Assembly: GCA_964634675.1 (NCBI GenBank)
Contig: CAZWLH010000004.1
Span: forward strand, 1 to 51,278
From: UMGS172 sp964634675
Lineage (GTDB): Bacteria > Bacillota > Clostridia > Oscillospirales > Acutalibacteraceae
Direction of reading: 5' to 3'
DNA: 51,278 bases
The notes below the pieces were generated by a model. The model did not search any database. It saw only the letters and a list, made by a program, of their open reading frames with translations, and had not been told where the DNA came from. A program made the translations under genes and the position numbers. Below, one piece after another: positions 25,109-32,606 of the stretch. Position 1 is the stretch's first letter. Each line of letters opens with the position of its first letter.

Positions 25109-25678
25109 ATGAACGTTACCGTAAATGACGGCATTTTAAAAATCACACTGTCCGAGTCGGAAACTCAGCTTTTCGGACTTGACCGTGTTTTTACCGATAA
25201 AAATGAGACGGCCGCGGGAGAATCGCTTGCACTCCTTTTAAAAAAGGCGGCATCGGAGGCCGATTTCGCCACCGAAGCGTTAAAATTCGCCGTTGAGCTT
25301 TACCCTCTGTTCGGCGGCGGCTGTGAGATCTTCTACACTCCCGAAGCCGAAAGCATAAAGAAAACTCAGCTTAAGCGTTGGTCGGTGTTTGAGTTTGAAA
25401 GCTCGGAAGCGATGGTGCTGGCCTGCGAATATATTTTCAGCGAGCCGAATGCGAGATTCTGCGCCTCGGCACTTTATAAATACCGCCGCAAATACCGCTT
25501 AACGGTGAAAAATTTGCCGCCGCTGCTCCACCGCACGGTGAGCCTTGAGTATGCCGACCGTGTTTTGAAAAATGCACGCGAGCTCGGCGAAACTGTGTGC
25601 TCTGCCGATATTATTGTGCCTAAAAATGCGATCGCCGTGATAGGCTCGGCCTTCGGCGGCAAGCCTCTGTCTCAGTGA
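25109..25678 (+). CDS. MecA-like adaptor protein
   Basis: 189-residue protein resembling MecA, the adaptor that presents substrates to ClpC-ClpP and controls competence and sporulation in Bacillus. Matching features are an N-terminal beta region (MNVTVNDGILKITLSESE), the LLLKKAASEADF helix, and the characteristic YPLFGGGCEIFYTP at about 70-83 (MecA consensus YPS-DGGCEIFVT), followed by a C-terminal domain with an FEFES/EAMVLACEYI and SALYKYRRKYRLTV pattern. It is diverged and slightly short, so specificity for ClpC is inference. ATG at 25109 with GGAGG nine bases upstream; the longer in-frame start at 24965 is rejected. The stop is six bases from the converging rpe gene. Confidence 0.7.
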   Translation: MNVTVNDGILKITLSESETQLFGLDRVFTDKNETAAGESLALLLKKAASEADFATEALKFAVELYPLFGGGCEIFYTPEAESIKKTQLKRWSVFEFESSEAMVLACEYIFSEPNARFCASALYKYRRKYRLTVKNLPPLLHRTVSLEYADRVLKNARELGETVCSADIIVPKNAIAVIGSAFGGKPLSQ

Positions 25679-25684
25679 ATTTGC

Positions 25685-26329
25685 TTAAAGCGACATATAC
25701 TCCCGTGCTTTTTCGGAAAGATCCGAGGCCTTGAACAGTGCACTGCCGACCACCAAAACATCGGCTCCTGCCGAGACACACTGCTTGCCCGTTTCTTCGT
25801 TGACTCCGCCGTCGACCTCAAGCAGAACGTTCAGACCCTTAGAGTCGCATTCGGCACGGAGCTTGCGAAGCTTATCAAGTGCCGACGGCATAAAGCTCTG
25901 TCCGCCGAAGCCGGGCTCGACCGACATAACAAGCACCATATCGCACTGAGGAAGATATTCGAATATTTCCTCGGGCTCGGTGCAGGACTTGATAGTGAGG
26001 CAGGTCTTACAGCCTGCCGAATGTATTGCTTCAAGTGTTTCGGACACATCTGAGCCTGCCTCGAAATGGAAGCCGAGATAATCGGCGTATTTCGCAAAAT
26101 CGGCGATATAGCGCAACGGACGGTCGATCATAAGATGAATGTCGAGCGGAAGTGAGGTGTGCTTCTTTATAGAATCGATGACGGGACAGCCGAACGAAAT
26201 GTTCGGAACGAATATTCCGTCCATAACGTCAAGATGAAGCATATCGGTGCCGCATTCCTCAAGCTTTTTGCACGCATCGCCGAGCTCGAGATAGTCACAA
26301 CCCAATATTGACGGTGATAATTTAGCCAT
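25685..26329 (-). CDS. rpe: Ribulose-phosphate 3-epimerase
   Basis: Pentose-phosphate-pathway TIM barrel of 214 residues that interconverts ribulose-5-phosphate and xylulose-5-phosphate. Motifs: LSPSILGCDYLELGD, HLDVMDGIFVPNISFG (metal His and catalytic Asp), PLDIHLMIDRP, MSVEPGFGGQSFMP, EVDGGVNEET and VVGSALF. The ATG at 26329 follows GGAGGG; the in-frame extension to 26347 includes the ribosome binding site and is rejected. It lies downstream of yebC on the same strand, with a hairpin between them. Confidence 0.96.
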   Translation of the reverse strand: MAKLSPSILGCDYLELGDACKKLEECGTDMLHLDVMDGIFVPNISFGCPVIDSIKKHTSLPLDIHLMIDRPLRYIADFAKYADYLGFHFEAGSDVSETLEAIHSAGCKTCLTIKSCTEPEEIFEYLPQCDMVLVMSVEPGFGGQSFMPSALDKLRKLRAECDSKGLNVLLEVDGGVNEETGKQCVSAGADVLVVGSALFKASDLSEKAREYMSL

Positions 26330-26374
26330 TTTGCCCTCCTGTAACAACGTTTTTAGGTTCTTAAGTCACAACAA

Positions 26375-26405
26375 CGGCACCGAGAAGCTTAACAACTCGG
26401 TGCCG
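26375..26405 (-). terminator. Hairpin between yebC and rpe
   Basis: Perfect ten-base-pair stem CGGCACCGAG / CTCGGTGCCG. The following minus-strand sequence is only moderately T-rich, so termination may be partial. Confidence 0.5.
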
Positions 26406-26411
26406 CTATAA

Positions 26412-27146
26412 TTATTCTGCGTCGGGTGCATCCCAGTTATGCCAAACGTTCTGAACATCCTCGTTCTCGTCAAGCATATCAAGAAGCTTTTCCATTTTAA
26501 CGACCAAGTCGGGATCGTCGATCGATGAGGTCGTAGCCGGAACATATGCAGGCTCGGCCGAGACAAAGGTATAACCCTTTGCCGACAAAGCCTCACTTAC
26601 GGCACCGACGAAATTCGGGTCGGTCGAAATCTCGAAAACATCGCCGTCGAACGAAAAGTCGTCGGCACCTGCCTCCAAGGCATCCTCCATAACCTTATCC
26701 TCGTCAAGTCCCTCACCCTCGATAACGATGAGACCCTTGCGCTCAAACATAAAGGTGACCGAGCCGGACTGACCGAGGTTTCCGCCGCACTTGTCGAAGT
26801 AGTGGCGCATTTCACCTGCGGTACGGTTGCGGTTGTCGGTAAGCGTTTCGACGATGACCGCTATGCCTGCGGGACCGTAGCCCTCGTATACCAGCGACTC
26901 ATACTCCGCACCGCCGGACTCGCCTGCGGCCTTTTTGATGATACGGTCAATATTGTCGTTGGGCACGTTGTTGGCCTTGGCCTTTGCGATAACATCGCGC
27001 AACTTGCCGTTAACGTTGGAATCGGGGCCGCCGGCCTTAACGACCATTGCGAGCTCACGTCCTATACGGGTAAAAACCTTAGCTCTGGCCTGATCGGTCT
27101 TTTCCTTTTTTCTTTTGATTGTACTCCATTTGGAATGTCCTGACAT
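26412..27146 (-). CDS. YebC/PmpR/TACO1 family regulator
   Basis: 244-residue conserved cytosolic protein with the invariant N-terminus SGHSKWSTIKRKKEK, followed by KANNVPNDNIDRIIKKA and YEGYGPAGIAVIVETLTDNRNRT. The family was described as transcription factors (YebC/PmpR) and more recently as translation factors that help ribosomes through proline-rich stretches; which applies here is not visible in sequence. ATG at 27146 with GGAGGGGAAA upstream. Confidence 0.95.
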   Translation of the reverse strand: MSGHSKWSTIKRKKEKTDQARAKVFTRIGRELAMVVKAGGPDSNVNGKLRDVIAKAKANNVPNDNIDRIIKKAAGESGGAEYESLVYEGYGPAGIAVIVETLTDNRNRTAGEMRHYFDKCGGNLGQSGSVTFMFERKGLIVIEGEGLDEDKVMEDALEAGADDFSFDGDVFEISTDPNFVGAVSEALSAKGYTFVSAEPAYVPATTSSIDDPDLVVKMEKLLDMLDENEDVQNVWHNWDAPDAE

Positions 27147-27234
27147 ATATTTCCCCTCCGGAAGCTTACTTTAATTAGTTCATATTATTTTAGCACACTT
27201 TCGGTGCTATATCAAGTACTAAATTTCGGCTTTA

Positions 27235-28098
27235 TTAAGCCTCGGCGTCTGAGTCACTGCCGCCGTTTTTGCTTTCTGCTGCACGAAGTCTTTCCTCGGC
27301 AAGCATCTTTTTGCGTTTGGGATGCACGGTGTTGGATTTTTTGAAGGTGTTTATCGTGAAAAATCCGATAAACAATGCGGCCGCGGCAAGCGTGAGCGGC
27401 ATAACCGCCGACTCGGTCACCTTATCTTTAAAGCCGCAAAGCACTGCGATAAGCTCGGGCAAAAGCGACAGTATGCAAAGTCCCGAGGCGGTGAGTCCCA
27501 ACGGATATATCCGACGGAAGTTCAAAGCCGGCTTCACACCGCAAACCGCCTTGCCGAGCGTTACGAAAAACAGTATCACAAAGCAAAGCGCAAAGGTTTC
27601 GTGAACGGTACGCACCCTCAAAGGACGCTCGGTATAGAAAAGATAGGCCGAAATAAATTCAAGCAGCCAATATGCCGTGAATATGAGAATCCCCGTTTTC
27701 GGAAAGGTGCATCTTCCGAAGGCCGACAGTGCGACAACGGTGCAAACGGCAAGAAAGGCCAACGACAAAAAGAATATCGGCTTGCCGAAGGCGTGACCGT
27801 CACCGACCGACAGCATTCCGCCCAAAAAGCACATTACGCCCGAAGCCATTGCGGCAGCGGCCGAGGCAGTACCCGAGCAATTCACCTTTTCGGGCTGCCG
27901 AACCGCCTGTGCCGCATTGGTGAACAAAAGTATAAAGGCAAAAACGGTTACGGCGGTGCCAATTATATTGACGGCGGTAAAGCCTTCCTTTAAAAAGCCG
28001 GTACCGCTTTCGGTCAAGAGAATTATTTGAAGCGTTCTGAAAATCACGGCAATGGCATTTACCGCAATGAACACCTTGGTCGTATATTTGATTTTCAA
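27235..28098 (-). CDS. Polytopic membrane protein of unknown function
   Basis: 287-residue protein with about eight hydrophobic helices and a charged cytoplasmic C-terminal tail (KRKKMLAEERLRAAESK, ending in an acidic stretch). The start is TTG at 28098 seven bases after GGAGG. I do not recognise the family and see no catalytic motif. Located between yebC and the divergent spoIID gene, as an apparent single-gene unit. Confidence 0.75.
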   Translation of the reverse strand: MKIKYTTKVFIAVNAIAVIFRTLQIILLTESGTGFLKEGFTAVNIIGTAVTVFAFILLFTNAAQAVRQPEKVNCSGTASAAAAMASGVMCFLGGMLSVGDGHAFGKPIFFLSLAFLAVCTVVALSAFGRCTFPKTGILIFTAYWLLEFISAYLFYTERPLRVRTVHETFALCFVILFFVTLGKAVCGVKPALNFRRIYPLGLTASGLCILSLLPELIAVLCGFKDKVTESAVMPLTLAAAALFIGFFTINTFKKSNTVHPKRKKMLAEERLRAAESKNGGSDSDAEA

Positions 28099-28228
28099 GA
28101 GTTGTCCTCCTAAATGTTATTAACCCGAATTTTTCGGCATATAAATCGATAGATAAAGTTTATTCCATAAAGCTTGATTTGTCAATCAAATTACCGAGAA
28201 TTTTTGAATTCGCGAAAGGAAATGCAAT

Positions 28229-29185
28229 ATGAAGGGAATCTACACGGCGGCGGCAGTCATTATTTTTGTTTGTATGGTGCTTTTTCCTCTGTTTTCAATG
28301 AAAAGCACGGCTTCCGAAGGCAGTTTGAAAAACGGCAGTACCTATGAAACATCAAACGGTAAAGCTTTTCGTATTTATATGACCGACAGCAAGAAAATAT
28401 CCGAAATAACCGCAGAGGATTATGTCACAGGCGTGGTTTTGGCCGAAATGCCGGCAGAATATGAGCCCGAGGCGCTTAAGGCTCAGGCCGTCGTTGCCTA
28501 TACATACGCTTTATACAAGTCCGAGCTTCGCAAAGACGAGGCTTATGACATAACCGACAGTCACGAAACCGACCAAGCCTTTCTTTCAAAGGAGCAGGCC
28601 GAAGCACGCTTCGGTGAAGCTTACGGAAAATACCTTGAAAAGGTGTCCTCGGCGGTCAAAGAGGTGCTCGGTCAGGCATTGACCTATAACGGCAGTCCGA
28701 TACTCGCCGCCTGTCACAGTGTTTCGGGCGGCAGAACCGAATCGGCGGAGTCGGTATGGGGAGGAAGCTATCCCTATCTTTGCCCGGTTGAAAGTGCCGG
28801 CGACCTGCTGAGCCCCGATTATCTTAGCGAGGCGACATTTTCGGCCGAGGAGCTTCGCAGTGCCTTAAGCGGACTCGGCATAGCCTTTGACGGTGACGAA
28901 GCGAAATGGTTCGGCGGCGTCGAGCGTACAGAATCGGGCTATGTGAGCAGTGTGGATATTTGCGGCACCTCGGTCGGCGGCTCAAGCCTTCGCAGGGCAT
29001 TGGGACTCAGAAGCACCGCCTTCGACTGCTCATACGATGACGGAAAGTTTGTCTTTACGGTACGCGGCTACGGCCACGGAGTCGGAATGAGTCAGTACGG
29101 CGCACAGTTTATGGCATTGCAGGGCAGTGACTACAAAGAAATATTAAATTGGTACTATAAGGACTGCAGACTCAAGTCCCTGTGA
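28229..29185 (+). CDS. spoIID: Stage II sporulation protein D (SpoIID/LytB domain)
   Basis: 318-residue protein with an N-terminal membrane helix (about 5-25) and an extracytoplasmic SpoIID domain. The likely catalytic Glu is E73 in VVLAEMPAEYEPEALKAQAV; the C-terminal RGYGHGVGMSQYGAQ is the family hallmark. In Bacillus, SpoIID is a lytic transglycosylase that with SpoIIM and SpoIIP degrades peptidoglycan during forespore engulfment. SpoIIM and SpoIIP are not in this window. ATG at 28229 after AAAGGAAA. Its 3' end overlaps the converging trmO-like gene by 31 bases. Confidence 0.88.
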   Translation: MKGIYTAAAVIIFVCMVLFPLFSMKSTASEGSLKNGSTYETSNGKAFRIYMTDSKKISEITAEDYVTGVVLAEMPAEYEPEALKAQAVVAYTYALYKSELRKDEAYDITDSHETDQAFLSKEQAEARFGEAYGKYLEKVSSAVKEVLGQALTYNGSPILAACHSVSGGRTESAESVWGGSYPYLCPVESAGDLLSPDYLSEATFSAEELRSALSGLGIAFDGDEAKWFGGVERTESGYVSSVDICGTSVGGSSLRRALGLRSTAFDCSYDDGKFVFTVRGYGHGVGMSQYGAQFMALQGSDYKEILNWYYKDCRLKSL

Positions 29186-29847
29186 GCTATACATTTAACG
29201 GTGAGCGTGTCGCCGTCGACCGTGAATTTTACACTGTACCCTGCAACATCAAGCCCGTAAACACGGGTCGGATCACTGTGGTATGAGGGTCTCGGGTCAC
29301 AGGCCAAAAGCTCCCTCACCGAAGCCTTAAGGTCATCGGGCATAAGTGCTTCGTACTCGGGCGGAATTATCACCGACAGACGGTAGTCTGTATAGCCCTC
29401 TGTGAAGCCGCAAACGGCATCGGGATGGCTGTCGGTAAAGGAAATATACGGCTTTATATCGTATATCGGCGTTCCGTCAAGCATATCGGCACCGCCGACA
29501 CGGAGCACCGGGCCGTTATCGATCAACTCTATCCCGTGAAGCTTCAGCGACGACATTCCGATCGAATTGGGTCTGAAGGGAGAACGTGTGGCGAAAACAC
29601 CCATTTTGGTGTTTCCGCCGAGCCGAGGCGGACGCACTGTCGGCTGAAAGCGGTCGGTCACGGCCTTTGAAAAGCCCCAAAGCACCCATATATGCGAAAA
29701 GCCGTCAAGTCCTCTGACGGCGCTTATATCACGGTATTCCGGCTTAAAAACTATTTCGGCCGGCATATCCACCATTCCGCTTTGTCGCGGAATACCGAAT
29801 TTTTCCTTATATGCCGTATGAATTTCGGCTATTACCTTGAGTTCCAT
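29155..29847 (-). CDS. trmO: TrmO/TsaA-type tRNA methyltransferase
   Basis: 230-residue TsaA-like beta-barrel protein. TrmO uses S-adenosylmethionine to N6-methylate t6A37 in certain tRNAs. Seen are the N-terminal IAEIHTAYKEKFGIPRQSG, IVFKPEYRDISAVRGLDGFSHIWVLWGF, TRSPFRPNSIGMSSLKL and DMLDGTPIYDIKPYI, all family-typical. ATG at 29847. The converging overlap with spoIID at 29155-29185 means the two transcripts are complementary over their ends. Confidence 0.88.
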   Translation of the reverse strand: MELKVIAEIHTAYKEKFGIPRQSGMVDMPAEIVFKPEYRDISAVRGLDGFSHIWVLWGFSKAVTDRFQPTVRPPRLGGNTKMGVFATRSPFRPNSIGMSSLKLHGIELIDNGPVLRVGGADMLDGTPIYDIKPYISFTDSHPDAVCGFTEGYTDYRLSVIIPPEYEALMPDDLKASVRELLACDPRPSYHSDPTRVYGLDVAGYSVKFTVDGDTLTVKCIAHRDLSLQSL

Positions 29848-29893
29848 TTACAGTATCCCCATTTTTTCGTTTACAGCAAAGCTTTGACGGTGA

Positions 29894-30325
29894 CTATTTA
29901 TCCTGTGATGCGGTATTTGCCCGGTGGCGAAGAAAATCCTCCAATATAATGGTGGCGGCAACGGCATCGACCGTTTGCTTGCGCTTTTTTCCTCTGACAT
30001 CATTGAAATTCAGTGCGGTATGTGCGCTGACGGTGGTGCAGCGTTCGTCCCAAAGCTCCACCTCAAGACCGGTTGCGGCACGCAAGGCCTCTGCGGCGGC
30101 GGCACATTCCTGCGCCTTGAAGCCTTCACTTCCGTCCATATTTTTCGGATATCCGACGACTATCAGCTCGGCGCCCAATTCTTTTGCTTTGGCGGCCAGT
30201 TTTTCTATAAGCTTTTCACGGTTATACTCGGTTATTACGCATTTCGGGAAGGCAAAGCCCTCACCCTTATCGCTGAGTGCAACGCCCGTTCGAGCCGTTC
30301 CGACGTCTACCGACATTATATACAT
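29894..30325 (-). CDS. ruvX: Putative pre-16S rRNA nuclease / Holliday-junction resolvase RuvX (YqgF)
   Basis: 143-residue RNase H-fold protein. Acidic catalytic residues are visible: D7 (SVDVGTARTG), the Glu in LWDERCTT and the Asp in KQTVDAVAA. The family matures the 5' end of 16S rRNA in E. coli and has been proposed as a resolvase. ATG at 30325 is chosen, seven bases after GGAGG, rather than the upstream frame start at 30358. It overlaps the preceding C39-like gene by ten bases. Confidence 0.93.
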   Translation of the reverse strand: MYIMSVDVGTARTGVALSDKGEGFAFPKCVITEYNREKLIEKLAAKAKELGAELIVVGYPKNMDGSEGFKAQECAAAAEALRAATGLEVELWDERCTTVSAHTALNFNDVRGKKRKQTVDAVAATIILEDFLRHRANTASQDK

Positions 30326-30705
30326 CTCTGTTCCTCCGTATCTTCGTATATTTTCCAATAATATCTGCGGTTCGAAACCGGAAAATCGTCGAGCACGCCG
30401 TGCTCGGGATCATAAAACCTGCCCTTAAAATAAAGCGACCAATGCCAGCACCTCGGAGTTTCGAGGCTCAGTATGCAGATATCGGGGAGCTCTTCCTTAC
30501 GGCTTACGGGAATACGCTCCCTTTCGTATTTTATTCGGAAACGGTCAAGCACCGAAAACATCTGACAAAGCTTGGTCTCACGGTCGGTACCGCAAAGCTC
30601 GGTTATTTCCTCCACCGAATGACCCGAAAGCATGGCAAGCACCGCCTGACCGCATTGCAGGTCGGTCGGCTCATGAATATATTCGGGTGTCTTTAATGCC
30701 GCCAT
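30316..30705 (-). CDS. Small C39-like cysteine-peptidase-fold protein
   Basis: 129-residue protein with the features of a minimal papain-like/C39 domain: Cys18 in LQCGQAVLAMLSG, His88 in CWHWSLYF and Asp99 in FYDPEHG, in the correct order for a Cys-His-Asp triad. The oxyanion-hole glutamine usually found five to six residues before the cysteine appears to be Glu12; a Gln instead precedes the cysteine directly. No signal peptide or membrane helix, so cytosolic. ATG at 30705 with GAGGAGA. Between tadA and ruvX in a tight minus-strand operon. Peptidase activity is inference. Confidence 0.7.
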   Translation of the reverse strand: MAALKTPEYIHEPTDLQCGQAVLAMLSGHSVEEITELCGTDRETKLCQMFSVLDRFRIKYERERIPVSRKEELPDICILSLETPRCWHWSLYFKGRFYDPEHGVLDDFPVSNRRYYWKIYEDTEEQRCI

Positions 30706-30717
30706 TTAAATTTCTCC

Positions 30718-31170
30718 TCATTCACGGATGTTTTCGAAAAACTCACTCAGCACGGCCGAGCACTCACGCTCCATAATACCGGCGGTGACCTCGGGGCGGT
30801 GATTATAGGGCAGAGCAAAAAGGTTTATGACCGAATCGTGGCTTGCCGAGCCGGCCTTTTTGTCAAACGCTCCGAACACCACGCGGTCGAGCCGTGAATT
30901 TATTATCGCTCCGGCACACATAGGGCAAGGTTCAAGCGTGACATAAAGCTCACAGCCGTTGAGCCGCCACGAGCCCAAACGCTTGCAGGCATTGCTTATG
31001 GCCTCGATCTCAGCGTGACCCAATGCGTTTTCGCACCGCTCACGTCGGTTAACACCCTCTGCGATTATGCGGCCGTCCTTCACTATGACCGCTCCTACGG
31101 GTATCTCACTCTCGCTTCCCGCCTTACGTGCAAGCAAGAGTGCCTGCTCCATATATTTGTTGGGTATCAT
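30718..31170 (-). CDS. tadA: tRNA-specific adenosine deaminase
   Basis: Converts A34 to inosine in tRNA-Arg(ACG). 150 residues with the zinc cytidine-deaminase signature H52-A-E54 and P-C82-P-M-C85 (TLEPCPMCAGAI). The N-terminus starts at ATG 31170, four bases from the end of the upstream CPBP gene, with GGGAG within that gene's last codons. Normal length. Confidence 0.95.
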   Translation of the reverse strand: MIPNKYMEQALLLARKAGSESEIPVGAVIVKDGRIIAEGVNRRERCENALGHAEIEAISNACKRLGSWRLNGCELYVTLEPCPMCAGAIINSRLDRVVFGAFDKKAGSASHDSVINLFALPYNHRPEVTAGIMERECSAVLSEFFENIRE

Positions 31171-31173
31171 AGG

Positions 31174-32352
31174 TCAAAATACTCCCTGCACTGCCAGAAC
31201 CTCGAGCACGCAGATTATCAAAAATATTATCACGCTCGGTGCACAGCAGAACCACTTTAAGCTTTCCGAGGTGTGCTCGGAATTCCTTTTCGACAGTCTG
31301 AACGCATCGGGATCGGTTTTTATGAGCATAATGAAGCCGCATACGCCGATCACCAACGCAACGGCATAATAAAGCAGAACGGTCACATTCGACACCATAG
31401 GTGACATATCGGACGTTGCGAACGACATCACAACGCTTATACTGTTGTTGAGTGCGTGGATAATAACGCTCGGAACGATCGAGCCCGAATAAACCGTCGC
31501 AAAGCCGAGGATAATTCCCATTAAAAACGCAAACGGCATTTGGACAAGATTGCCGTGAAGCAATCCGAAAAGTGCCGCCGAAACAAGTATCGACGAGGTG
31601 TCGCTCATACGTGTCCTGAGTGCACCGAGTACCACTCCCCGCAGTGCAAATTCCTCGATAACGGCAGGAAGTATTCCGACACAGAGCAGAGTTATGACAA
31701 ACGACCATTTGCCCGTGCCGAAGTCCTGCATTGAGGATTTCAGCTCTATTCCCATATTGGTTTGTACAAGTGTCGAAAGTATCGCCGTGATATAATTGCA
31801 GAGCACCGTCGCACCGACTCCGAGCATAACAAGCGACACACCCTTGGAAAACGGCACACGGTTGACCGCAATCAGCTCGCCGAAGCCTCTTCCCGTTGCC
31901 TTTAATGTGTATAAAAACGGAACGGTAAACGATACAAGCGTGATACAGGCATTAAGCAAATAAACGATATTCGGATCGGAAAGCAGTCTTGCCGTGGCCT
32001 CAATGCCCGACGTTGCGATCAGCAAAAGCTCAATAAGAAGATTCAGGCCGATGCTTACGACAAAGAAGAGGCAGAGCGGAATTCCGACCGCATTGCCGAG
32101 CTTTATTCCGGCCTTGCGCCGTGCATAGTACTCGGGATCTATGAACCGGATACCGTCTGCTCCGCCGTTTGCGGCATTAGCGGTATCCGAGCCTTGAGCA
32201 CCGAAGCCGTTTTGATATGCCCCACTCTGCGAGCCGGTATACTGTCCGCCTGCCGACCGCACAAAGTTGGGCGCACCTCCTTCGGAGTCGGTAAACGGCT
32301 CATTTCCGCAGCTGTTTTCGGTACCTTGATCGCATTTATTGAATTCATCCAT
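31174..32352 (-). CDS. CPBP (CAAX/Abi) family intramembrane metalloprotease
   Basis: About 392 residues: a long polar Gly/Ser/Asn-rich cytoplasmic tail (1 to about 85), then about eight membrane helices with the CPBP motifs EEFALRG (paired Glu plus Arg), LLHGN and IIHALNN. Family members are glutamate-type intramembrane proteases or bacteriocin-immunity-like proteins; the substrate here is unknown. The ATG at 32352 is preferred; an in-frame GTG at 32361 would add MKP. The start context closely resembles that of the HtrA gene. First gene of the tadA-C39-ruvX run. Confidence 0.87.
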   Translation of the reverse strand: MDEFNKCDQGTENSCGNEPFTDSEGGAPNFVRSAGGQYTGSQSGAYQNGFGAQGSDTANAANGGADGIRFIDPEYYARRKAGIKLGNAVGIPLCLFFVVSIGLNLLIELLLIATSGIEATARLLSDPNIVYLLNACITLVSFTVPFLYTLKATGRGFGELIAVNRVPFSKGVSLVMLGVGATVLCNYITAILSTLVQTNMGIELKSSMQDFGTGKWSFVITLLCVGILPAVIEEFALRGVVLGALRTRMSDTSSILVSAALFGLLHGNLVQMPFAFLMGIILGFATVYSGSIVPSVIIHALNNSISVVMSFATSDMSPMVSNVTVLLYYAVALVIGVCGFIMLIKTDPDAFRLSKRNSEHTSESLKWFCCAPSVIIFLIICVLEVLAVQGVF

Positions 32353-32503
32353 CGGTTTCACACCCCATAATATATTTCGTTACACATTAAAATACCGCTG
32401 ATTTTAGTGCAGTTTTCACATTGCGGTCTCAGTTTTGTGGATAACTTAGGCCGTTTTTATGAATATTGCCCAAATTTTGGCTGTATTTTTTACATAACAG
32501 ATA

Positions 32504-32532
32504 TTGAAAATCGAGCAAATTTGTATTATTAT
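32504..32532 (+). promoter_or_regulatory. Promoter for glycogen phosphorylase
   Basis: TTGAAA (32504-32509), 17 bases, TATTAT (32527-32532), within a very AT-rich stretch, 75 bases before the start codon. Confidence 0.55.
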
Positions 32533-32606
32533 ATTTATATAATAAAATATCGGTGCAAAATAATCAATGGATATTTCGTAAATTTTTTATTTTCGGAGGA
32601 GAAATT

